Source of the DNA: Megalonaias nervosa
Taxonomy: Eukaryota; Mollusca; Bivalvia; Unionida; Unionidae
NCBI GenBank assembly: GCA_016617855.1
Contig: JAECUM010001819.1
Coordinates: 62,001-126,000 of the forward strand
Length of the DNA stretch: 64,000 nucleotides
Direction: 5' to 3'
Part shown: piece after piece, positions 13,275 through 24,860 of the stretch
Position numbering within the stretch: position 1 is the first letter of the stretch
Layout: the number at the start of each line of letters is the position of its first letter
The notes under the pieces: model-generated
What the model saw: only the letters and a program-made list of their open reading frames with translations
What the model was told of the DNA's origin: nothing
The model's database searches: none
Program-made: the position numbers and the translations under genes

Positions 13275-13893
13275 AATAGAAACATATCATATTGATCCAG
13301 TTTTATATATCATTTAATAAGTGATTTTACTATGCTATTCATGTGTTGAAGACATGAATTAAACTGTAGCCAGAATGTGTCAGAACAATTGATGCTATGA
13401 GGTCATTTTACATGTGTCTTTGTTTGCAATGTTAATCTCTTGCAAGCCAAAGAGACTTGATGTAAACAAAGATTTGAAATCAGTCTGAAAAAGCAATAAA
13501 GTGTAAACTGGTCATGGATTGTATGATCCATGGATTGTACCATCCAAACCGGATGGTATGGGTTTGTGTTGCATATTTTGAATAATTGTCTAACCAAGTA
13601 ATGGTTTCTTACTGCGAGCATTATCATTTGTTCATGATTGAGGGTTTTGGAATTGTGAAATTATTGTCTTCTCATGTTGCACAAAACAAACTAAGATCAT
13701 TGATTAGTTTAAGAGGTAGTGATGATTTAATTTAAAGAGGATTAAAGAGAGCAAGATGTAGTAATCTTGTGTGGGACATATATTTGAGACATAACATATT
13801 GCATATTTCATGATTTTGTTTAGTAGTTAAAAAAAAATGATATGTTCATCATGTAATAATAATAATAATAATGATGTTATACACTTTATGGTG
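10603..13893 (+). other. Intron 3, first part
   Basis: No exon recognised. A weak two-copy repeat of a phrase like cagatat(t/g)cttaaatagа-type sequence occurs near 12098 and 12279. A (TA)n microsatellite lies at about 13211-13266, a small perfect hairpin (accatcc / ggatggt) at about 13538-13558, and an (AAT)n run at about 13855-13872. A frame over 12558-12773 has no family resemblance. Confidence 0.55.
13211..13266 (+). repeat. (TA)n microsatellite
   Basis: Uninterrupted TA dinucleotides in intron 3. Confidence 0.97.
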
Positions 13894-14071
13894 CAGTAGA
13901 ACCTGTCTTGAAAGACCACCTCTTTTGCCAAAATATTATGGTCTCTCAAGGCAGGTGGTACCCCATAATAGGTCACAGTCCTATATAATCAACAAATTTG
14001 TGCACTGAGAATGTGGTCTCTCAAGACAGGTGGTCTCACATAGCAGTGGTCTTTCAAGACAGGTTTTACTG
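13894..14071. mobile_element. Mariner-type MITE, about 178 bp
   Basis: The left end begins cagtagaacctgtcttgaaa and the right end, read in reverse complement, begins cagtaaaacctgtcttgaaa: a 26-bp terminal inverted repeat with one mismatch. The termini CAGT...ACTG followed by TA fit Tc1/mariner insertion, though the left TA is no longer present. Internal copies of ggtctctcaagacaggtgg repeat the end sequence. No coding capacity. Confidence 0.75.
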
Positions 14072-15363
14072 TATTAACTATTTCTTTTCCTATTTTTCAA
14101 TATTCTTCTTCACTTTCTCTTTTTCCCCACTTATTGCCTAAATGTCTAAATCTTTGAACATTTAAAAAGATTGGCATTTGCTTGTAATACGCTGGACAAG
14201 AGCAGTACAGTGAGCAGGATGACTTACTCAGAATGCTTTTCATAATACATACCACATTGAGCCATAATTAAGGGATGTAATGCAGTTGGTAGTTTTTGGA
14301 CACTAACTCTTTATTGATTTAACTGTAAATTTGGGGAATTCATATGAGATCAAATTTACCTGTGAAATAGATTGCAATCTACACATAAAGCATGGAAATA
14401 TGTATGTTTTACAGGTTTGGTTCATATTTGACTGTTAACTTCACATATTTGACCTTTATTTTCACATTTTTAACCTCAGTTTCACATATTTCACATATTT
14501 TGACCATTAATTTCACATATTTGATCTTGAATTTCAAATACACTTAGTGTCCAGATTTTACAACATTTTTATTCTCAGTAATTTAAAAAAGTGATCTTAA
14601 ATCATGCAGTTGTCTTTGTTTCAGTTAAAAGGTTGACATTTGTTATTTGCATTGCTTTTTGCTCTGATATTGGATCATCAGTACTGATTGTGAATAATTG
14701 AGAGAAATATCTAGAAAACAGTCAATAATCAGTACTTGGCATATTAGTATTTAGTCTCAAATTAAATTTAAATTAAATTATACCAACACAGTGTATATTC
14801 ATTTACTTCTGGAAATTATTTAGATAAGTTGTAGATGGTCATATGGAAAATGTTGTTAGTAACAAAGAAGAAGGTGTGAGGTCATCTCTGACTTCAGTCT
14901 TTATAATGTGGCTCATAGGGACCATAAAAATGATCTGCTTTGTTAATGAGGTAGCCTTATATTGAAGTACAGTCCATTAAAGCAATGTCCCAGTATTGCA
15001 TTTAATAAATTAACATAATGATTAAACAGAATTGACGAAATGAAAGATATTTTGAACCATACCTTTATTATTACAGGGGCTAGCTTTGTACTGAGGGACT
15101 GTATAGTGAAAGACAACTTTACTGTTTTGTTCACTAGAGATATCATTTGTATATGACCCTCACAATAGGAATGTATCTGTATTCATTGCCCTTGTGCCTT
15201 TGATTTGATGTTTTTTTCTGCATTTTATTGGCTTCTCAAAACAAAAGTTTTAAAACACTTTGCAAATACTGTGATTAAAACAAGGTTTTCTGACCTTACT
15301 TGTTCTATTACTGTAGAAGGATAAAATATTGCTTACTTTTAATCCTTATTACATGCATTGCAG
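14072..15363 (+). other. Intron 3, last part
   Basis: Short repeats of a phrase like tttcacatatttgacc occur at about 14430-14530. Nothing else is recognised up to the acceptor tgcattgcag. Confidence 0.5.
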
Positions 15364-15560
15364 CCAAACTGATCAAGGTGTCAGAAGAGATGAACCCTTT
15401 ATTAACTCTGGGAGCCTGTTCAGCCATAGGGGAAATTGGACGCAATGCAGCTCTGCCACTGCCAACTGGTGGCCTAGAGGAGAGTGAAGAGGAGATAACA
15501 AAATTGTCAATTGTAAATAATTTACTGGCTATGGTCAAGTCAGGGAAAGAAACACCAAAG
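15364..15560 (+). CDS. ECM29: ECM29 exon d
   Basis: 197 bases between tgcattgcag and gtaatt. Two bases complete the codon begun in exon c; the exon ends in phase 0. It encodes AKLIKVSEEMNPLLTLGACS followed by AIGEIGRNAALPLP, matching the conserved ACTALGEIGRNGPLPIP-type segment of vertebrate ECM29. The acidic GLEESEEEITKL part is a loop that varies in the family; SIVNNLLAMVKSGKETPK closes the exon. Confidence 0.95.
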
Positions 15561-15687
15561 GTAATTCTTAATGAGGAGTTAATTTAGTTAGCCACATACA
15601 CATAATTTTTTTCTGAATGCAAATTGCAGATTTCATTGAAGAGGAGCACGAAAAATGACAAGCAGGTATTTATTTGAAAGCATTAGC

Positions 15688-15689
<2 letters not shown>

Positions 15690-15727
<38 letters not shown>

Positions 15728-15742
15728 CATACATACATACAT
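15690..15742 (+). repeat. (TA)n(CATA)n microsatellite
   Basis: TA dinucleotides run into CATA tetranucleotides in the first part of intron 4. Confidence 0.95.
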
Positions 15743-16839
15743 ATATACACAGTGAAACACCACTTATAGCTTGATGTTCGGGGTCCACTAAGTGTCATCG
15801 TACCATGTACAGTATCATGCTGTAGGCAGACAAGCCATTTTACTGAAAAAATATTGTACATGTCCACTTAACTATGAAAGATGAGGGGAGAGACACAAAA
15901 CTGCAGGCTTCAGTTACTAAAATTGATGCATATTAAATTAGAAATACTTAACACGGTGATTACATATTTCAGTTTTGTTTTTTTGGGGCAAAGAACCATG
16001 CATTGGTACATAGATATACATGCATGTTGTCAACTAATGAAAATAGAATACACATGCTCACCAACCAGTTTCATTGTATCCACAATAGTAATTATGCCAT
16101 AACTGTGCACAAGTATAATTTCTATAACTTCTCTGCTAGATTTCATTCAAAGCCAAATACTTAATTTCTTGCTTAAAAAAATCATGCACTAAATTGTGAA
16201 ACACTGTTATTTTTAAACATTCATACATGCTGGACCTGTCCAAAGAGACTGAATTTTTAGCAACTGTAAATTGCTAAAGTAAGCGTTAGGAGCTTTTCCA
16301 TTAAATACATTATCAGATCACATTAATGTTACGATTGACTTTCTACTACCTCCAGTATTTTTTTATATCCTGTTTAAACTTTTGCTTATGACTGTCATGC
16401 CTTCATGAACATCCACTGAAATTTACACATATTATCAGCCTTCATGTATTATTTTGGGTGATATAGTAACTCTGATTGTAGTTGCTTGTAGTATATACTA
16501 CATTTATGTGTTTCTTGGTGAATTTAGTGATATTTTTGTCACTGGTTCATCATTGTCCATATGATTCATTTGGTGACTATTGTTTATTGTTGCATTGTTT
16601 GAAGGCTACTTTTTTCTTGTTCTTAGGAAGTCTCAGGAATGAGAGGTCACTTAATTGAACATTATAATATTTAATGTTTGATATTTTTCTAGAGGTTTGT
16701 GATTATCCATGTAACTTGATCTCTAACTTCATTATTCATCTCTGCTTTGTCACAAACACATAATCATATACTTTATGTTGTGCTAAGTAGTGACGGAAGA
16801 ATTTTATCCTCCTTGTAGAACACTCATGTTCCTACAGGT

Positions 16840-17230
16840 TGATCTGGGTAGAGGTTGGATGCTATGTATTTTCTCCTCTTTTTATATAATCACCCAACAT
16901 TAATGTGATAGGGTAATTTATTTGATGGAGTAAGGAAATTTGTATTAAATTATGTTTCTCCAAAATTTCTTACCCAAACACATCACTATTAGGATCTACC
17001 ACCCTTCACTGCAATGCAAGCGCCCTGCCTTATGGATCATTCAAGTTTAAACTGACTACAGCCAGGTTGTAGGTTGCCACAAAGCAGGATAGGGGGAGCT
17101 AATCTGTAAGATTAGCTTCCGTTTGTCAGCATGAGATTTAGACAGAAAGATGTTTGTACAACTGTAGTAGGGCTGGATTCTAGAGGTGACAAAAAGTCAT
17201 TCCTAATGTTAATGTCATTGTGTAAGTATT
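16840..17230 (+). repeat. Dispersed repeat, about 390 bp, copy 1
   Basis: This stretch is similar along its length to 55289-55685. Shared landmarks in the same order include aggttggatgct, tcctcttt, taatgtgat, tatttgatgga, tttctc, and a final ctaatgt(t)aa...gtaagtatt. No coding content; the class is unknown. Confidence 0.6.
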
Positions 17231-19559
17231 TTATAGAGTCATAATTTACTGCAAAATTTCCTGTCAAAAACGAAAGTAATATTTAGGCTGGCAAAATACT
17301 TCAGAATTTGTTCATATGTATTGACCTTCTAATATACTTTAAATTATCAATTTCAACAGGTATACTACTTCCTCAGCCAAGTTTGGGATTAAACCATTTT
17401 TGATTTATGGGTAAAGAGGGATAAAAAAAAACTTGTCATTCTTTAAAAGACAAAAGAAAAAAAAAACAATAAATCAAGTAGTAATTGAAACTTATGTTGA
17501 TATAACTTTGTACTACTGCAGAGCAAATACAAGGAGTAATATGTTTGATTTTAACAGCAAATCTCCCCACCCCCAAAGATGGTTTTGTTTAAGTCATTGT
17601 TCAAAAGCAGCATATGTAAACATATAACTTGAGCATTACAATGTCAAGTAACCTGTTTACATCTGAGTGATTTGAAGCTGATGTTAGTGGAATGGTGGGA
17701 GTTGGATACAAGGGTATAGCATTGATCAAGACGGCTCCTGGCAGATAAGATGATAAACTTGTTTCAGTAATGGCATTATTTAGTCACAGGTTTGTTTGAC
17801 GGTTGATTGAGCAAGCATTAGGGATCTGTTGAGTGAGAAACTTTTTTGACCGCCTTATTTTTGGTGCCTGGTTGTATATGCCAGATAACTGAGCAAACAT
17901 CTGTTGGTCATTGTTTACCCTAGATTGTACACACAATGCATTGAAGACAAACACAAAAAGACAATGATGTTATTGTTGATAGTTCTGTCATAATTTGATT
18001 AACAACTATCAACTCGATAAAGAGCTGACTTCTTTAAAAATAAGTTATAAGCCATGAAAAGATATTTTTTCTTCAAGAACACAAAATATCTTGCCAAATC
18101 AAACCCTTATTTATTTTGGCACAAAACTTTGTAGTACTTCAAAAAAAGTTATTGAAAATGATTGTAAAGTTTTGGGAGCCATGCCACAAGCATGCTGTAT
18201 CTGAATTCATGTTATAATGAAGCATTATCAGGACTCTGGAAACATTTGTATATAGCAATAAACTGAACATGTGCGAAGGTAATGATATTTAGATTCAGTA
18301 CCAAATACTTTTTGTTGAATGTTTTTAGTTCTGAACGTAAACCTTATTCTTTTTCTTGTGATTAACTTCACAGCTGTAAAACACTTTATCTGACATGCCC
18401 AGAATGGCAAATCTACATATAACAGGTATCAAAATGCCTTAAGTATCTGTCATATTACTTCCAGGCCCTGGCTCTGCACTTCCATCATCAAGTAGATTAT
18501 GGTATACACTGCCATGCTTGAGTGTTCCCCCACCCACCCACCCATACTGCTCTGCATACTGTCAAGCATTAAACAGAATCATCACTTCAAATTGTTGGCA
18601 CAGTTGTAACAATTAATATAATTGTGACTTTCTTTCAAAGTAAAGTAATGATGCAAAAAACAATATGAAAGTTTAGATCAGTCTAGCAAACAAATCACCA
18701 ATCCAAGTTATGTTGTTCAATTTCAGTAGTACTTTCAGGCTTCAAACAGAATCATTTTATATTGTCAGTATTGCTAAAACAATAAAGACCATTGCAACAG
18801 GTATAAAATTGCCTTAGGGCTTTCGTGAAGGATACAGTATAACCTCCAACTGGAGATTATACTGTTCCATGTCTGAACCAAGTTTGGGAGTAGACCATAT
18901 GATTTCATGGGTAAATTGGAATGCCTAGTTAAAAGAAATAACTCATTTTCTAAAAAGACGTTTGGAATGCAGAAGGTTTAATAATCTTTGTAAATTATAA
19001 TTACGGGTGATGACTAAGGTTTTGTACGTAATGTACAGCTTCCACATATCATCCAATTTTCTATAGCATTTTCTGTATCAAAGTCTAGAAGCTTTTTTCA
19101 AGTTTCCTTTTTTTTTGCCAAAATAAGATGGCAGACTCCTTTTATCAACTTCATCAAGAATAATGAAAGCTAGACTCTTTGTAATGATCAAGTTATACTC
19201 ACAGTAATGATTAATTTTTACTTGCAACTGAAAGATTTGTGAACACTGATTTTATCAGTGTACTTCATGAGTATCATCTAGTCACCATGAAATCACTGAC
19301 ATGCAAAAAAATATCTGACAAGCCAACTACAGAGACTGAGAATACTTAGGGCTGTTCCAGTAAAACATACCTAGGACCCAGGGAAGGCACTTTTAATGTG
19401 GGGTATTCAGCCATCGATGCAATTTAAAATTTTCTTTTCATTTTAATATGAACTCTGTGCAATCAAAGTACCCAGACATGTAATTTTAAGAAACTGCCTT
19501 CCTTGGGTACCATGATTGTTTAAATCGAACAGCCCTTACTTTTATTCATTTAAATTGTT

Positions 19560-19790
19560 TGCTAAGCAGTATTTACATATTGGTCTCCTGTTAATTTTAA
19601 GAAAAAACTTAAAGACTTAATAACGTTTTTTTCCTTAATCATTGTCATCATGTTTTTGTTTTGTAATTTCATGGTGTTTGTTTTTGTAATCTTGTTTATA
19701 TGTTATCTAATATTGTAAAGCGCTTTGAGCTTCTAAAGGTTAGACACTGTACTGAGTCCACATTATTATTACTATTATTATTAATTACCA
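19560..19790 (+). mobile_element. 5'-truncated LINE 3' end
   Basis: The sequence tgtaaagcgctttgagc (about 19714-19730), followed shortly by an (ATT)n tail (about 19765-19785), is the usual 3' end of several animal non-LTR retrotransposons. Upstream, a short frame like LILRKNLKT before a stop resembles the end of such an ORF2. Everything further 5' has been lost. Confidence 0.6.
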
Positions 19791-20930
19791 CATAAACAAT
19801 AGATCATATACACTGCATGTATTTGTTACATTTTTGGTTGGTTGCCTTGCTATTTTTCATTACATTTGTAAATGAGTAGGCTAATTTAAGGTAGTTTCAT
19901 GATATTACTTAAACAGTAATATTTATAACAGTATTTGATTTTTCAATTGAAATGAGTTGACCTGACACCTGACCATGACCGCTAGCTCTTACATAGGTAG
20001 GCTTTGCATGCCTTTTAAGTTTTCTTTTATTCTACCCCCTCTATTTGATTTCATACCAAAGACTAATGAGCAGGTCTGCTTTTGATTGAGTGCAGCAATA
20101 CAACAAATGCTTGCCCAAGTTGGAGATCAAACCACAGTCGGCTCTTATGTGTGTTCTCACAGAACAGTTGTTACATAACTATGATGGTAGATTGAGATTT
20201 CACATTTGAACACAAGAGGGCATATTGCATTATTTATGAGTACACTGAATTCGAATTAAAAGATAGAACTAAAACACGAATTTCACTTGACAAAACTTAT
20301 TTAATTTATATTTATTAAAGTGTTGCCATCAGCAGGTGTTAGTGACATTTTTATTGATCAGAATTTCATAAAATATTGTTATTTACAGTGTATAGAGAAT
20401 GTTGTTTGGAAAGAAAAGTTAACAAAATACACTTCTTACTAAAGTTGAAAGTTTCATGATGTTGATTCAAATTTCCGGGTACTATCCACCATTTCTGGCA
20501 ATAAAACAAGCGATGTATCAGGGTTTCAGTCACCAATGTTGGTCCTGATTTTCTTAATGCTCATCAAATTGGTGCAAATTTGGGGGTATTTTCTAGTTAA
20601 AGGAAATGGGATCCATGCCTGACCCATGTTATAAGTGGGTAAGTGAGTTACCTGGGTATGAGTTATCGAGGTATAGTCATATCAGGTGTATCAAATGTGC
20701 AATTGTGTCCACAATTTTACTTGACCTCTTGTACAGTCCTATATTGTCTTAAAATATGGCCAAAAAATGCAGTTGGCAGATTCACTCAGATGTAAATGGA
20801 CCATTTGCATTATATTGCTGAGATAGACTTGATATGGTGACTAACTTTGAAGCAGAACCAGTTAAATTCTAAGGGTTGATCAATGGTTTTGCTGTTAAAA
20901 CCAAACTTGCTACTTTATGGGTTTTTTTTC

Positions 20931-21090
20931 TGTGCTGTGTATTAAGTACAAAACCTAGTTCAGTATATATGCACACACACACACACACACATATATACAC
21001 AGAGTAACATTTATTTTGCTGTGTATTAAGTACAAAGCCATAGTTATCAGTATATATGTATATTTACACACAGTAACATTTACATTATTT
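20931..21090 (+). repeat. Imperfect 85-bp tandem duplication with CA run
   Basis: The phrase ctgtgtattaagtacaaa, later agtatatatg and then cacag(a)gtaacattta, occurs twice in the same order. The first copy contains an expanded (CA)n run at about 20969-20990. Confidence 0.8.
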
Positions 21091-21164
21091 TTAAAACATT
21101 CTACATCATTTGCATGTCAGTAGACACACTAGGTTCACTGATACTTAGATGCCAGATTTTGGTA

Positions 21165-21373
21165 GGTGTTTAATGTAATTAAATGATGTTTACACAAAGA
21201 ATGGATTCCAGTTAAGGCCCGTTATGTGGGTCAGTTCAAAGTCAGTTCAGTGGACACGCGCACTAGTTGGATTGGCTATCAGCTAATCAGTGACAAGGGT
21301 CTGCTGTGCTGAGGCAGCTGACACTGGTCATTCACTTTACAAGTGATCAGCATTGAGAGTGGACAGTTTGTTT
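21165..21373 (+). repeat. Ngaro repeat A1 (left terminal repeat)
   Basis: 209 bp starting ggtgtttaatgtaattaaat and ending gtggacagtttgttt. It recurs as A2 at 27431-27624 and as a solo copy at 62656-62864. It forms the left end of the element. Confidence 0.9.
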
Positions 21374-21685
21374 CATATTATATTCTCTTCTGGGTTCACG
21401 AACTGTTTGCTGTTGGAACTTGACCTTCTTTCAGGACTCAATCATAAGCTATAATGGAAATATGCTGATCTAGTTTGAATTTCTAGGCATGATGCTAGAA
21501 TTTGATTTATTGGGATTACAGTGCAACAACGACTGTCGACTTGCCAGTCGTTAAAGTGGATGTCGTGTAGCATCTTCTGCTGCAAAAACCTATTGTTCTT
21601 CTGAGCAATTGCTAAGTTGGAAAAACTGTTTGCCGTGTGTATATCACCCTATTCTTCTGCGGGCAATTGTGGACTTTGGTATATC
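21374..21685 (+). other. Ngaro 5' leader
   Basis: Stretch between A1 and the first gag ATG. It is presumed untranslated; nothing further is recognised. Confidence 0.6.
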
Positions 21686-22144
21686 ATGGAAAAATCGCAG
21701 CAGCTTTCCTCTTCTCGTGGGTGCCGCGGTCATAGAGCAAAAAAAACCAGACAACAATGGGATGCTCAGTTGCCAAAAAATTGGTCAGTAGGGAAACTTC
21801 TTCAAAAAATATGTGAAATTAACATTATTGTGCCGGCTTCTCTAAAGAAGACTCAACTTATGCAGATCTATGAAGAAAATTTGAAGCTAATTCAAGATGG
21901 CGGCCTAACACGAGCCGTTAGGCCCCTGGATTCTGACTCACCTGCACGGGAGGGTTTGCAGCAGCTCAGGATGATGTCAGTACTCACAGAATCGCCCTCT
22001 TACCTAGACGAGACTGGGCTTGGTATTTCTGCCAGCCAGCAGCGACGAGTCTTCTGCAATCTACATATGCAGCTAATTCAGTCCATCCATCGCCACGCTC
22101 AGCTTCGAGAACCAGTCAACGTAATGCGCAGCCGCGAGCAATAG
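21686..22144 (+). pseudogene. Ngaro gag-like ORF, 5' part
   Basis: I choose the ATG at 21686 (MEKSQQLSSSRG...) because the frame upstream has no ATG and no family resemblance. After a basic, Ser-rich start, WSVGKLLQKICEINIIVPAS followed by LKKTQLMQIYEENLK resembles the short helix-turn-helix (SAP-like) segment near the N terminus of Ngaro Gag proteins. The frame stops at 22142-22144, while the neighbouring frame, open from 21922, continues as the rest of gag. A single indel between 21922 and 22144 therefore probably split one gag gene. It would package the element's RNA. Confidence 0.7.
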
Positions 22145-23178
22145 GAATGCCTTGTTTCGTGCCCACGGTAAGGGGAGCTCCTAGCACCGGAGACATTTAT
22201 CAACAACAACAACTAATACACCATGTTCCTGAGAAGGATACCGTTCTATTGGAAGCAGTATCATCTCTCCAAGCGGCTGTGATAAAAATACAAACCCAGT
22301 TAAATATGTCCAACAATACGGGATATCCGTGTACTGAGACACAGGCGCATACCCTCGCAACAGCGATGTCGGCCACGGAAACCAGGTCTGGCATCGCTTC
22401 GGCTGTCACAGAGTTTTCTGACCATGGCGTGCCTATTTCTACCCTACCGGATATTGACCCCGTCAGCTCACAATTGTGGAAAGAGATTATTGCAGGTAAA
22501 TACGTTAATTTATCTTTACTTCTAATGCCACATGAATTTGAAGATCAAACATCCATTCAGTCAGGTCAGTGGGGCATGAAGTTGGTGGGAAAGTTTCCTG
22601 GTCAAATTTCTAATAGTACACAAGTCTGCGACCATAGGCTGTCTAAGAACTTGACTATTAGCGAGTTCATACTGGCGTTTAGTCAGTACAAGGCGATTAT
22701 GTGTGATGCCTTCCCTTCCAGAACTCAAGAATTGGATCTATATCAGAAAGAGATGATAAAAATGCATGCCCTAACAAAAGGAAGCCCAGCTCTTTATGAG
22801 TACCACAAAGAGTTTGCACGAAAAGCAGCCATTTACTGCAGCTCCATGAACATTAAAGTATATTGGAGTAGAATCGATCCCAAGCTACAAACGTATGTCT
22901 TATCTGCTTACAAAGTTGTTCCATGCCATCATTGCCGGAGTTTTGCTCATGATTCAGACTTCTGTCACCTCGCTGCGCAGACAGCAATTAGTCAACCAAG
23001 ACAAAGTCCATCAATGAATAGTCAGATTACAGTAGATAGACAAGGTCGGAGAAGGATATTACACTTAGGGAAAGAAATATGTAATAATTTCAATGGAACA
23101 AATGGCTGTTTCCGAGCAAATTGTAGTAATGTGCACGTGTGCTTGACTTGCAAAAAAACACATCCACAGCTCAAGTGA
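21922..23178 (+). pseudogene. Ngaro gag-like ORF, 3' part with zinc knuckle
   Basis: Open from 21922 (first ATG at 22147) to a TGA at 23176. Its first 70 codons overlap the 5' gag frame; the crossover point is uncertain. The middle part contains a conserved capsid-like stretch (LSKNLTISEFILAFSQYKAI). At 22924-22965 is a CX2CX4HX4C zinc knuckle (CHHCRSFAHDSDFC), the spacing of retroviral Gag. Near the end CNNFNGTNGCFRANCSNVH forms a second Cys3His cluster, followed by CLTCKKTHP. These fit an RNA-binding Gag of YR retrotransposons. Confidence 0.75.
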
Positions 23179-23222
23179 ACCTGATGGCAAAGCAGGTGCT
23201 GCCACCTTCAAAACCTCAATGA

Positions 23223-24125
23223 CTAAATCAGGATATAGCATTAGAAACATTTCAGGCAACCACACCCATCAACATCACTAGACTCCAAGAAGAATTGCAA
23301 CACCATCCTGATAAAGACTTTGTCGACTATCTTATAAATGGTCTCTGCTATGGTTTTCATACAGGACTTTCTCATCAGCCTACATCTTCATTTGAGTGTA
23401 AAAATTTGGTATCAGTGACATCACAACCTGATGTGGTTGATGTATTGCTTGAGTATGAGCTCTCCAACAACTACCTCATAGGCCCCTTTGAAAGTCCACC
23501 ATTTCCTATATTCCAGATTAGCCCCCTGGGTGTAGTACAAAGCAAATCTTCGGGCAAGTACAGACTTATAGTAGATCTGTCAGCACCGCACAGTTCACTC
23601 AAGCATGAAAGTATCAATGCCTTAATCAGCAAAGATGATTTTTCTCTCTCGTACGTAAACATAGATGATGCTATTCATATTCTGGTGCAGTTAGGAATGG
23701 GTGTTAATGTGTGTAAGACAGATATTACCGATGCATTCAAGCTAATTCCCATACTCCCATCATTGTGGCCTCTGTATGGTGTCAAGTGGAGGAACAAATA
23801 TTATTTCTACACCAAGTTAGTATTTGGTAGTAGAAGTAGTCCTAAGATTTTTGATACACTGTCCAGAGCGATTTCGTGGATAGCTCAACATAATTATGGT
23901 ATATCACATTTCTTGCATTTACTGGATGATTTTTTGTCCATTGATGAGCCTGATTTTCCAGCGGAAAGAACTATGGCATTAATCACATTGATTTTCAATA
24001 GGTTATCTATTCCAATAGCTCCCCACAAGACTTTAGGACCGTCACCAGTCATGGAATACTTGGGTATAATTCTAGACTCAGAAAAAATGGAAGCTAGATT
24101 GCCACAAGATAAGCTGAGCAGGTAA
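23223..24125 (+). pseudogene. Ngaro reverse transcriptase (cut by in-frame stop)
   Basis: The frame is open from 23223; the recognisable start is NITRLQEELQHHPDKDFVDY. RT landmarks: SPLGVVQSKSSGKYRLIVDL, then KTDITDAFKLIPI (first catalytic Asp), LVFGSRSSPKIFDTLSRAI, and LLDDFL at 23919-23936, the DIRS/Ngaro version of the YxDD box with both Asp present. The frame ends LSR-TAA at 24123-24125, but the same frame continues beyond as RNase H, so this TAA is a nonsense mutation inside one RT-RNase H polyprotein. No ATG is needed if pol is expressed by frameshift or readthrough from gag. Confidence 0.85.
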
Positions 24126-24860
24126 GCTGCACTGATCAAAGCTTTCCAGCAAAGGAAATCTTGCACGAAGAGGGAATTACTGAGTCTTTTGGGCCATTTA
24201 CATTATGCATGTCGTGTGGTCGCCCCCGGTCAGTCTTTCACATCATATCTAATATCCTTGTCAACAACTGTCACTGAATTGAATCATCATGTAAAAATAA
24301 GTAGCGAATGTAGACTGGATCTAAGGATGTGGAGTGACTTTATGGCGCATTGGAATGGAATTTCTTTATTCTTGGACTCTAATGTTACCCTTGCTACAGA
24401 TTTTGAGCTCTTTACTGATGCAGCATCAACTGTCGGATTTGGCAGTTTTTTCCAAGGCAGATGGTTCCAGGGATCATGGCCAGACAATTTAGACATACTA
24501 GGCACAGACAAGTTGTCTATGGCCCTGCTGGAGATCTACCCCATCGTAGTCTCAGCCCATATATGGGGTCATTTGTGGCAGAGAAAACGAATTTTGTTCC
24601 ATTGTGACAATATCAGTACAGTTGAGATAATTAGGAAACGTCAATCCAAGTCTCCCATGATAATGAAATTGCTTAGGCATTTAACATGGATATCAGCTCA
24701 GTATTGTTGCGAAATTCTAGCCGAATATGTCCCAGGGAAAGATAACCTCATAGCAGATGCTCTCTCTCGTTTTCAGATGGACAAATTCTGGCATCTGGCT
24801 TCAGCTGCAGAGAAAACTCCTCACCCATGCCCAGTCTTAGAGGAACTGATGATCTACTAA
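24126..24860 (+). pseudogene. Ngaro RNase H (downstream of the nonsense stop)
   Basis: In the same frame as RT. After the linker (CTKRELLSLLGHLHYACRVV) the RNase H acidic residues are visible in order: FTDAAS, then ALLEIYPIVV, FHCDNIS and NLIADALSR, that is D-E-D-D. The end, ADALSRFQMDKFWHLA, is typical of the DIRS/Ngaro order. It removes RNA from the RNA/DNA hybrid during reverse transcription. The last 34 bases overlap the recombinase frame. Confidence 0.85.

Larger units (their letters stand above)
15561..21164 (+). other. Intron 4, part upstream of the Ngaro element
   Basis: 5.6 kb without exons. It holds a TA/CATA microsatellite (about 15690-15742), a stretch at about 15749-15815 that looks like the left end of a MITE (cagtgaaacaccacttata), one copy of a 390-bp repeat at about 16840-17230, a LINE 3' tail near 19560-19790, and a duplicated 85-bp block with a CA run at about 20931-21090. 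Two stretches near 17345-17440 and 18855-18960 share the phrase ccaagtttggga and are probably old copies of one repeat. The remainder is unassigned. Confidence 0.55.
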
